Source: Candidatus Elulimicrobium sp.
Lineage (GTDB): Bacteria; Patescibacteriota; Minisyncoccia; Phycocordibacterales; UBA918
Assembly (NCBI GenBank): GCA_020720815.1
Contig: DYNY01000009.1
Span: 1-43,889 of the forward strand
Length of the DNA: 43,889 nt
Reading direction: 5' to 3'
Shown: piece by piece, positions 19,444-27,878 of the stretch
Layout of the letters: each line of letters begins with the position of its first letter
How positions within the stretch are numbered: the first letter of the stretch is position 1
Notes under the pieces: generated by a model
What the model was told of the DNA's origin: nothing
Database searches by the model: none
The model's input: only the letters and a program-made list of their open reading frames with translations
Made by a program: the position numbers and the translations under genes

Positions 19444-20742
19444 CTATACGATAAGTTGCTTCGCCACCTCATTGACATCACCTGCCCCCATCACCAAGAC
19501 TACACTTTCGGCTTTAGCATTTTCCTTCACCGCTAGCGCCGTGGCTTCTTTGGTCAAAAAAACTTTAGCAGGAATTCCTCTCTCGTTAATAGCTTTCGCT
19601 AATTGCTCGCTACTAACCCCAGAAATATTCTCTTCGCGCGCCGCATAAATTGGTAGTAGATAAACTACATCAGCCATAGCCAAGGCGGTAACAAAATCAG
19701 CGAATAATTCATGGGTACGCGAATAGGTGTGTGATTGAAAGACCACTGTCAGTTCCTTATCCGAATAAAGCTCTCTGGTGCCAGCAATTGTCGCTTTTAT
19801 CTCAGTCGGATGATGCCCATAATCGTCGTACACTAAAACTCTACCGTAGTCATTCACAAAAGCACCTTTATATTCAAACCGACGCCAAGTACCAGCAAAA
19901 TTTTCGAGTGCTTTTTCGGTATCGCTCGGGTCAAGTTTCAGACAGTCGGCCACCGCTACAGCAGCAGCGGCATTCATTTGGTTGTGAATACCCGGTATAG
20001 TCAGCTTACGCAAGGGGTCAAAAAACTTTCGATAATCAACTACCGTCGCCTTAAGGTTACTTAAAACCGGTAGGACATTTTTATCAGTTAAATTAGCAAT
20101 AACAAATCCTTCTTCCGGTACTTTATTAGCCATTTCTCCAAATGCCTCTTGAACAGAGGCTAAGTCTTTATAATAATCGACATGTTCATGCTCCAAATTT
20201 GTAATCACTAAAATATCTGGTTCCAAACTCAAGAAATCACGCCGATATTCACAGGCTTCAACAATAAAATACTTACTCTTCCCAGCTCGGTAATTGCTCT
20301 TAGTTTTGGCCCGTAGTGAACCCACTACAGCCGAAGGATCTAACCCAGCCTCTTCAAAAATATCAATTAGCATGGCGGTCGTTGTCGTCTTGCCATGCGT
20401 GCCAGAAACCGCCACGAGATGGTACTCATTAGCTATCATCCCGAGCGCGGTAAAATAATTTACCACTGGTACTCCAAGAGTAAATGCCTCTACCATCTCT
20501 TCTTGCTCATGCAACATCGCTTCGGTATAGACGATCAAGTCAATCTCAGGCGAAATATTACTAGCTAATTGCGAGGGATAAAATATCACCCCTTCCGCCA
20601 CAAGTGCATCGGTAATGACTGAAGCTGAACGATCAGAACCACTCACCAACTTCCCTTCATGAAGGCATAGTCTAGCTAGAGCTGACATACCAATTCCACC
20701 GACCCCAATGAAATGTATTCTTTTATAATCACTGAGTTTCAT
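19444..20742 (-). CDS. murC: UDP-N-acetylmuramate--L-alanine ligase
   Basis: IHFIGVGGIGMSALARLCLHEGKLVSGSD; VSGTHGKTTTTAM; DDYGHHPTEI. Start at ATG 20742; the ORF-track GTG start is inside the TATAAT -10 region. Confidence 0.95.
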   Translation of the reverse strand: MKLSDYKRIHFIGVGGIGMSALARLCLHEGKLVSGSDRSASVITDALVAEGVIFYPSQLASNISPEIDLIVYTEAMLHEQEEMVEAFTLGVPVVNYFTALGMIANEYHLVAVSGTHGKTTTTAMLIDIFEEAGLDPSAVVGSLRAKTKSNYRAGKSKYFIVEACEYRRDFLSLEPDILVITNLEHEHVDYYKDLASVQEAFGEMANKVPEEGFVIANLTDKNVLPVLSNLKATVVDYRKFFDPLRKLTIPGIHNQMNAAAAVAVADCLKLDPSDTEKALENFAGTWRRFEYKGAFVNDYGRVLVYDDYGHHPTEIKATIAGTRELYSDKELTVVFQSHTYSRTHELFADFVTALAMADVVYLLPIYAAREENISGVSSEQLAKAINERGIPAKVFLTKEATALAVKENAKAESVVLVMGAGDVNEVAKQLIV

Positions 20743-20765
20743 ATTTTTATTATTATACACAATGT

Positions 20766-20800
20766 GTAACTCTGTGGAGGCTAAGCCTCCACAGAGTTAC
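20766..20800. repeat. REP-like palindrome, copy 1 (GTAACTCTGTGGAGGCTAAGCCTCCACAGAGTTAC)
   Basis: 17-bp perfect arms; shares core CTGTGGAGGCTAAGCCTCCACAG with copy 2 at 21469. Confidence 0.9.
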
Positions 20801-20803
20801 CAA

Positions 20804-21451
20804 CTACTTTTCATTCCACTGTAATAACTTTTTCGTATGCTCACTAAAGGAACTAAACAAAGTGTAGAAATCTGTCTTATTAAGTAACGCTTCGGCCAAC
20901 CTACCTTTTTCTGCTCCGGAATAAACACGCAAACTTGTATTTGGGTTATCAATAAGAGTTTTAATTAAATCATCTTTTACTAAACCACCCTTCTCTAAAT
21001 ATTCTCGTATTGGATTTAGATGAATATATTCAAACAAGTATTTCAAATATCTATCATCTTCAGCATGTTTTGCCTTATAAGTACCTTGAAACAATGAGCC
21101 ACTACGATTGTTTTTGGCATTAAAATATAAAGTGTAGCCTGTACCCAATTTATGCATAAATTTAGATATTCCTGCCTCTGAAGTTTCTTTTAGAATTAAA
21201 TGATAATGATTGTGCATCAAACAAAAGCTAATCACACTAACAATTGGTTTGCGCTTCTGACTAATCAATTCAAGAATACTATAGTCACGAGACAACAACT
21301 GAACATCAACTGACTTTTCGTCATTAACTAGTAGCAAAAGAAGTAGGAAACGCTGATAATCATATTCATTATTAAAAATAATTCTTTTTTCAACACCACG
21401 ATTATATACATGGTAATATTCTCCTACCGAAAATTTTAAATTACGTGACAT
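20804..21451 (-). mobile_element. REP-associated tyrosine transposase-like protein (RAYT, Y1/HUH)
   Basis: EYYHVYNRGVEKRIIF; SFCLMHNHYHLILKE (HUH); LFQGTYKAKHAEDDRYLKYLFEYIHLNPIRE. Flanked by two related palindromes. Confidence 0.9.
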
Positions 21452-21468
21452 AACTACTATAATACCCT

Positions 21469-21495
21469 AGCTGTGGAGGCTAAGCCTCCACAGCT
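21469..21495. repeat. REP-like palindrome, copy 2 (AGCTGTGGAGGCTAAGCCTCCACAGCT)
   Basis: 13-bp perfect arms, same 23-nt core as copy 1. Confidence 0.9.
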
Positions 21496-21547
21496 TTCAT
21501 GGCGCATGAGCATGTAATCCCAAATGATTTTTGTGATTTGGTCAATT

Positions 21548-22918
21548 TCATTCCCCATAAGATTGTATTATTCGCACAAACTCGTCATTCCGCTCATATT
21601 CATTTTTATATTGAGAAAATGATGCAAAGCCAGGCGAAAAAAGTATCACATCGCCTGACAAAGCTCCCTTCATCGCTTCGTTCGTGGCACCAGTTAAATT
21701 ACCTAACACCGATACTCCCACCTCCCCACCATGTATATATTCTAAGAGTTTATCAGTACCCGAACCAGGAATTAAAAAAACTTGACGACAATGCTTTGTG
21801 ATTTCATAGGCCAATTTAGTCACATCAATATTTTTATCAGCTCCACCGGCAATCAAAATAATATTTTGATTGCCGAGATCTAGGGCTTCCAAAGCTACGA
21901 TAGTAGCTTGTGGAGTAGTGGCATTGCTATCATTATAAATCCGTATTCCAGAAGCTGTGGTCAAAAGTAATTGCAGTCTACCTGGCACACCAGGAAAACT
22001 AGCTAGACCAGTAAATATTTCTTCATCGGTAAGTCCGGTCGCTTTAAGTGCCTCATAAGCCAAAGCTGCATTAAGACGGTTATGTTCGCCAGGCATCGAA
22101 AGAAGCATGTCTTCAGGTAAAACTGAAGAATCGGCCAGGACTACTTCCTGTGTAAGTGTTGTCTCGGGTAAAACTTTTTTTAACCAATCAAAAACTGTTG
22201 GGGTCGTTATCAGTACATCACTCGCTTCCTGGTTTAAAAATATTTGTGCTTTATCAGTAAAATACAGCGCCATCGCTTCCTCCCTACTCCTACCACCTCT
22301 TCCATAATAATTTAGATGATCTTCCATGAAGCTGGTAAAGATAGATATCTGTGGACTAATCCCTGCCCAATCAAAACCTTGTAACTGCCAACTATCTAAC
22401 TCCATCACGCAAAGTGAATCTTCTTCCACTTCATTCAATAATTGAAGATTCGAAACGCCACGAATGTTGCCACCTAAGAGCACCTTCTCGCCAGTAACAA
22501 AGGACAGCACGTGGTGAATCATGTGTGTTACCGTCGACTTACCCCGTGTCCCGGTTATACCAATTATTGGCACCCCAGATAATTCAGCGAAGAGAGCTGC
22601 GCTTTGAGCCAATTTAATTCCAGCCTCTCTGGCTGTTTTAAGGTAAGGCGAATCAAGAGGTACACCAGCCGCCACAACAATTAAATCCCGATTTAAAAAA
22701 TCTTCTGTTCTATGTTCACCCAGAACAAACTTAATATTTTTAAATCGCTTCAATTCTCCAACTGAAGATGCTAGTTCTTTTTCTGGCTTAAGGTCGGTAA
22801 TAATTAGTTCAAGAGCGCCCGCTTCGGCCATATATTTAGCATCACCAATCCCACGGCCCAATAAACCCAAACCCATAAGAGTAATTTTTTTTCCTTTAAA
22901 ATAGTCTTTGGCATTCAT
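21548..22918 (-). CDS. murD: UDP-N-acetylmuramoylalanine--D-glutamate ligase
   Basis: ITLMGLGLLGRG; IIGITGTRGKSTVTHM; RIYNDSNATTPQAT; ILIAGGADKN. Confidence 0.92.
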   Translation of the reverse strand: MNAKDYFKGKKITLMGLGLLGRGIGDAKYMAEAGALELIITDLKPEKELASSVGELKRFKNIKFVLGEHRTEDFLNRDLIVVAAGVPLDSPYLKTAREAGIKLAQSAALFAELSGVPIIGITGTRGKSTVTHMIHHVLSFVTGEKVLLGGNIRGVSNLQLLNEVEEDSLCVMELDSWQLQGFDWAGISPQISIFTSFMEDHLNYYGRGGRSREEAMALYFTDKAQIFLNQEASDVLITTPTVFDWLKKVLPETTLTQEVVLADSSVLPEDMLLSMPGEHNRLNAALAYEALKATGLTDEEIFTGLASFPGVPGRLQLLLTTASGIRIYNDSNATTPQATIVALEALDLGNQNIILIAGGADKNIDVTKLAYEITKHCRQVFLIPGSGTDKLLEYIHGGEVGVSVLGNLTGATNEAMKGALSGDVILFSPGFASFSQYKNEYERNDEFVRIIQSYGE

Positions 22919-22994
22919 GCAACTATAATACGTAAAATTGTATTAATTACCACCCTGCTACGGCTATAATATATAGCATGCTAGACTTATATCT

Positions 22995-23573
22995 ATGACC
23001 AAGCAGAATAAAATTATTAATTCAGTTTTATTTATTGGGGTTATTATAGCGGTTTTAGTAGTTTCTTATTTTCTTACCCAGTACGTCTCAACTAATGAAG
23101 CCTCACAAAAACTTATTCAAGAATTTGGTTATTTGGCTGTTCTGGCCATTAGCTTCATTGCTGGCCTAAATCTATTTTTGCCAGTTCCAGCCGCTACTTT
23201 TGTTTCCATTTTTACCGCCGGTGGAATGTCTTTACCGATAATTATATTTTTATTAGTGGCCGGGACAATGACAGCCAACTTACTATCTTTTGCGATTGGT
23301 CACTATGGTCGCAAAGTAACAAATTCGCACTACCCTAAAATTCAAACCTGGCTAACTGATCTTTATACCAAACACAAGAAATACTTACCGTATTTCATCT
23401 TCAGTTTTACCGCCCTAGTCCCAATACCAGATGAGGTCTATCTGATTCCCCTTGGTATCATAGGCATTAGACTAAGAGGGATTATTTTCCCTTTACTTTT
23501 AGGTACTATAGTCTATCAAACACTAGCTGCCTACGGGATAGATAATATTTTTAAATATTATTTAACTAACTAG
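22995..23573 (+). CDS. DedA/VTT-domain-like membrane protein
   Basis: Multiple TM helices; FTALVPIPDEVYLIPLGIIGI; FAIGHYGRK. Confidence 0.65.
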   Translation: MTKQNKIINSVLFIGVIIAVLVVSYFLTQYVSTNEASQKLIQEFGYLAVLAISFIAGLNLFLPVPAATFVSIFTAGGMSLPIIIFLLVAGTMTANLLSFAIGHYGRKVTNSHYPKIQTWLTDLYTKHKKYLPYFIFSFTALVPIPDEVYLIPLGIIGIRLRGIIFPLLLGTIVYQTLAAYGIDNIFKYYLTN

Positions 23574-23651
23574 GATTCATCCATAACAGATTAAGCCAAT
23601 ACCGGGGAAAAGCAGACTTGTCAAAATCTAATTTGCTATACTAAGTGGTAT

Positions 23652-23861
23652 ATGCAACCAAAAAAACTCGAACAATATAAATATTTTCAACCAATCGCTT
23701 GGACACTATGTTTGAGCTTTGCTGGTTTTGTCGGCATGCTCGCCTTACAAGTTCAAGAATCATTTAAACAACTGGAGGAAAGTTCAATCGGTTTTGAAAC
23801 CCGTCTACAAAATATTGAAAATATAGTTAATGTAAATCCACCCCAGAATAACGTCCGCTAA
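23652..23861 (+). CDS. Small single-TM protein, unknown function
   Basis: TATACT 9 nt upstream of ATG, followed by a strong terminator. Confidence 0.6.
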   Translation: MQPKKLEQYKYFQPIAWTLCLSFAGFVGMLALQVQESFKQLEESSIGFETRLQNIENIVNVNPPQNNVR

Positions 23862-23875
23862 TTTTTCATACAATA

Positions 23876-23922
23876 TATTTAACAAACCACCGTAAAAATA
23901 CGGTGGTTTGTTAAATATATTA
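23876..23922. terminator. Long perfect hairpin TATATTTAACAAACCACCGTA-aaaa-TACGGTGGTTTGTTAAATATA
   Basis: 21-bp perfect inverted repeat between convergent features. Confidence 0.85.
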
Positions 23923-23940
23923 GTTAAGTCCCGTCCTCTG

Positions 23941-24014
23941 TCCGCGCTCTAGGATTCGAACCTAGGACCCTCCGAGTATCAGTCGAATGCTCTAGCCAAC
24001 TGAGCTAAGCGCGG
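23941..24014 (-). tRNA. tRNA-Ile(GAU)
   Basis: CCGCGCT TA GCTCAGTTGGCTAGAGC A TTCGA CTGATAC TCGGA GGGTC CTAGG TTCGAAT CCTAG AGCGCGG A; anticodon GAT; no encoded CCA. Confidence 0.95.
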
Positions 24015-24097
24015 ACAGAGGACGGGACCAAAATCCCTCCCTGTAAGTGCTCGCTACTATAACAAATAAGTCCTAAAAATGTAAGTACCTTAAACAT

Positions 24098-24147
24098 TAA
24101 AGGGCCGGTTAGGAATAAATTGCAAGCAACTTATTCCTAACCGGCCC
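24098..24147. terminator. Hairpin AGGGCCGGTTAGGAATAA...TTATTCCTAACCGGCCCT
   Basis: 18-bp perfect arms just downstream of the minus-strand GC-rich ORF. Confidence 0.8.
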
Positions 24148-24161
24148 TAGGCGCGAGCAGT

Positions 24162-24461
24162 CTACTTCTGACTGCTCTGTCGCTGTAGATCGATCAGGGT
24201 CGTCCCGGGTTCTACCGGAACAGACTCCATCGTCAGACCTTGAAACTTATCCTCAGTGCAAGCGTAGTAACGTCCATCAAGCTCGATGGCCACGCATTGA
24301 CCAGCGATGTGGTCCCGATACTCGACTGGAGGATCACTATCGAGTAGTACGCGAACCAACAAGGCAAGCACCGCCATGAACATTGCCACCTTGAGTAGGT
24401 TACCTAGCCTGGTCGGCCGTTTCAGGCCAACCAGATCACTGTAAATTCCGGGACGCGCCAT
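24162..24461 (-). CDS. GC-rich cassette protein, single TM segment, unknown function
   Basis: Start MARPGIYSDLVG with AAGGAG SD 6 nt upstream; TM AMFMAVLALLVRVLL. Confidence 0.75.
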   Translation of the reverse strand: MARPGIYSDLVGLKRPTRLGNLLKVAMFMAVLALLVRVLLDSDPPVEYRDHIAGQCVAIELDGRYYACTEDKFQGLTMESVPVEPGTTLIDLQRQSSQK

Positions 24462-24474
24462 ATCAGTCTCCTTC

Positions 24475-24576
24475 TTAATTGGTGGCCAGCAGGTAGCCCG
24501 CTGCAACGAGCAGAAAAAGGCCAAGGGCGGAAACTGGTCTCCACCACCAGGTCAGTCGAAAATCACACTTCATCAT
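24475..24576 (-). CDS. 33-aa membrane peptide MMKCDFRLTWWWRPVSALGLFLLVAAGYLLATN
   Basis: Read manually; stop lies immediately upstream of the SD of the 24461 gene; hydrophobic helix; not in the ORF track. Confidence 0.5.
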   Translation of the reverse strand: MMKCDFRLTWWWRPVSALGLFLLVAAGYLLATN

Positions 24577-24624
24577 AAGAACCTAAAACCGCGAAGCGGT
24601 GTTGTGAATCAAATAGTATTAGAG

Positions 24625-24646
24625 CATGTATTGATGTAATAGTCAA
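24625..24646 (-). promoter_or_regulatory. Promoter element TTGACTATTACATCAATACATG
   Basis: -35-like TTGACT plus AATACATG; same arrangement as at 31595-31616. Confidence 0.6.
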
Positions 24647-24705
24647 ACCCGCTCCCTGGGATTTATCCCCCCAACATATCCTATTAATGAGTTATACTTA
24701 AGCTT

Positions 24706-25068
24706 ATGAAAAAGTCACTTTTTACCTTATTTGTTTCCTTACTACTTTTACCACATTTAACTTTTGCTCAAACTGCACAGCTTCTACTAGAAAATATTCC
24801 TAAATTTATCAGTAATGTTCTCATCCCTTTTTTGTTTGGGATGGCATTCTTAGTTTTTGTCTACAATATTATTCGCTACTTCGTAATTGGCGGTAGTAAT
24901 GAAAAGGAGCACGACAATGCTAAGAATTTAGCGATCTATAGTGTGGCGGCTTTTGTCTTTCTAGTTATATTTTGGGGAATTGTTAATATGTTAACCAATT
25001 CCCTTGGACTAGAAGGAGAAGACCAACCTTGTTCTGATTACCAAAAGACTTTTGGTAATTGTCCTTAA
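24706..25068 (+). CDS. Small exported two-TM protein, TrbC/VirB2-pilin-like
   Basis: Signal peptide ending TFAQ, two TM segments, YFVIGGSNEKEHDNAKNLAIYSVAAFVFLVIFWGIVNML; TATACT 7 nt upstream of ATG. Confidence 0.65.
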   Translation: MKKSLFTLFVSLLLLPHLTFAQTAQLLLENIPKFISNVLIPFLFGMAFLVFVYNIIRYFVIGGSNEKEHDNAKNLAIYSVAAFVFLVIFWGIVNMLTNSLGLEGEDQPCSDYQKTFGNCP

Positions 25069-25086
25069 ATTTAGTGAAAGTAAAGA

Positions 25087-25128
25087 ACACAAGAACCGGA
25101 AACATAAAAATGTTTCCGGTTCTTGTGT
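25087..25128. terminator. Hairpin ACACAAGAACCGGAAACAT-aaaa-ATGTTTCCGGTTCTTGTGT
   Basis: 19-bp perfect arms downstream of the plus-strand gene. Confidence 0.8.
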
Positions 25129-25137
25129 AAAAAGACA

Positions 25138-25181
25138 AACAATAAGCCTTCATTAGTATACACGAATGAAGGCTTATTGTT
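25138..25181. terminator. Hairpin ACAATAAGCCTTCATT...AATGAAGGCTTATTGT
   Basis: 16-bp arms, downstream of the minus-strand 16S. Confidence 0.75.
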
Positions 25182-25384
25182 ATCTTGCAACATCTATCAG
25201 CGACAAATTAGGAGATAGTTTTCACTCTCTTTTGTCTTATCCTTTGGACTTGGTCTTTCCCAAGAGTCTAATACCATTTCAGAGAACTGAGTATTATGTC
25301 TCGTTATATGCTCAATTGAGGCATATAACATCGACCAATTAGCCGTGTTTATATAAGTTACCCTATATAACCGACGTGTCCAAT

Positions 25385-26840
25385 TGGAATTAATCCACGA
25401 CCAGCTTCCGCTAGCCGTGCCTTGTTACGACTTAGTCCTTGTTATCGAATTTACCGTAGGTCGCCACAAGGACGAACTTCGGGCACTTCCGACTCCCCTG
25501 ACTTGACGGGCGGTGAGTACAAGGCTCGGGAACGTATTCACCGTGACGTGCTGATTCACGATTACTAGCGATTCCAGCTTCATGTGGGCGAGTTGCAGCC
25601 CACAATCCGGACTGAGGATAGTTTTATTAGGATTTGCTCCACCTTGCGGTATTGCGTCCCGTTGTGCTACCCATTGTATCACGAGTGCAGCCCAAGGCAT
25701 CAAGGGACATGCTGACCTGGCGTCATCCTCACCTTCCTCTCCCGTGAGGGAGCAGTCTCGCCTGACACTTATAACAGGCAACGAGGGTTGCGTTCGTTTC
25801 CCCACTTAAGGGAACAGCTCAAGCCACGAACTGACGACGGCCATGCATCACCTGCCATACACCCTCGAAGGCTTCTCTGGTTTCCCAGAGCGTGCAGTAT
25901 GGTTTCTAGCCTTGGTAAGGTTTTTCGCTTATCGACGAATTAAGCCACATGATCCACTGCTTGTGCGAGCCCCCGTCTATTCCTTTGAGTTTTAATCTTG
26001 CGATCGTACTACCCAGGCGGTCTGTTTAACGCGTTAGCTTCGCCACAGAGAGGGTCGATACTCCCTATAGCCAACAGACAGCGTTTAGGGCGTGGACTAC
26101 GCGGGTATCTAATCCGCTTCGCTACCCACGCTTTCGTGCCTCAGCGTCAATAAAGTCCCAGCAAGCTGCCTTCGCATTTGGTATTCCCCACGATATCAAC
26201 GGATTTCACCCCTACACCGTGAGTTCTGCTTGCCTCTGACTCATTCTAGTTATACCGTTTCAAATGCGATTCTGGGGTTGAGCCCCAGGATTTAACACCT
26301 GACTAATATAACCGCCTACGCACCCTTTACGCCCAGTAAATCCGGATAATGCTTGGGGCCTCTGTATTACCGCTCCTGCTGGCACAGAGTTAGGAGCCCC
26401 TTATTCATGAGGTAACGTCAAAAATTCCTCCCTCATAAAAGGTGTTTACGTCCCTAAGGACTTCATCCACCACGCGGCGTCGCTCCGTCAGGCTTTCGCC
26501 CATTGCGGAAGATTCTCGACTGCAGCCTCCCGTAGGAGTATGGACCGTGTCGCAGTTCCATCGGTGGGGGTCAGGCTCTCACCTCCCCTAGCCGTCGTAG
26601 CCTTGGTAAGCCGTTACCTTACCAACAAGCTGATAGCCCGCAGGCCGTTCCTAAAGCGATAAATCTTTACCCCGAAGGGACCATCAAGTATTATTCCGAC
26701 TTTCGCCGGGTTATGCCTGACTTTAGGGTACGTACCTACGTGTTCCTACCTCGTCTGCCATGAATATAAATTCATTCGACTTGCATGCCTCATCCACGCC
26801 GCCAGCATTCATCCTGAGCTAGGATCAAACTCTAATTTAA
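25385..26840 (-). rRNA. rrs: 16S ribosomal RNA (stand-alone)
   Basis: Reverse strand has AGAGTTTGATCCTAGCTCAG, ACTCCTACGGGAGGC, GTGCCAGCAGGAGCGGTAA and GTCGTAACAAGG plus the h45 GGAA loop. Ends approximate. Confidence 0.97.
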
Positions 26841-27878
26841 GACAGGGTAGCTGAAGCAAAAGCTTCAGTACCTTGCGTTTGTGAGTATTGCGGTACTGTA
26901 CTACTTCCCGCACTCAACAAACTATTTTTTACCTAAGGATAAGACAAAAGAAAGAAAAATGAATTGCTTGTCTCTTGCCTCATAATTTGTGCTGATGCAT
27001 ACCATTATCTACTTTATAAAAAAGTAGAAAAAGTATGATACGTATACACATTGCTGTTGCAACAATATGTATATCTATTCAATTGTGTGCTACGAGCACA
27101 CAATCCTCACACTAGTAAATAGACAAGTTGCCTTGTTGATTTATTTCCGGTGAGTGTTGTCAAACTACTAGTTCTCGTTCGGGGTCATCAACCTGAAACA
27201 AATCAAGTCAAAGGCGCATAAAATCACCTTCTTTAAACCTCCGATGAACAGTGCTGAGCATTATACAGATAGATAAAAATAATGCAAGCACTTAGCGTGG
27301 ACATAGCTAAAATGATGGTGACGAAAGTCTAAAAACTACCTACAAGGGCCGGCCTAGACACGAAAAAAGTCACCACAATGAAGTTGTGGCTTGGGGTTTT
27401 GGGACGAATGAGACTAAACGCCTGTATAAAACTATATAAAACGTGTCTTTATGTCATATTCCTTTACAGCTCGCTACAGCTGACCGCTCCCTCTGGGGTC
27501 GCGGCTCAGCTAAGCGGCCTGTATAAGTTCGTAATAGTCACATGCTACGCATGTTCGTTTACTCACTTAAACGCAAAAAGTCCCAGCATGAAAGCTAGGA
27601 CCTTGAATTGGGGTGGAATGCCGAAGTATCCCGAAAGAACAAAAGAACGCTGTTACTGCACACGATACAAGTACCCACTACCACACAAAGACAAGCCAAG
27701 TGCAATGATGAATAATCGTCATTCGTGAGGTACGAATCGGACTAGCCAAAACTTACCTAAGTAAACTTCCGTTCTTTGATCAATGCACTCAAAACAGTAT
27801 TTGAACTATTTTGAATGCACTTTAAGTACTAGAGGACGACCGAATCACTTTCATGATATCGGTCGCCTCCCCTTCTAA

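Noticed and set aside
20766-21495. Classic IS200/IS605 element with TnpB
   Set aside because: No tnpB; the protein and symmetric flanking palindromes fit a RAYT/REP arrangement better.
25425-25809. ORFs 25425..25805 (-) and 25582..25809 (+)
   Set aside because: They lie inside the 16S rRNA gene.
27378-27728. Plus-strand ORF of 116 aa
   Set aside because: No SD or adjacent -10, unconvincing composition, overlaps a hairpin-rich noncoding region.
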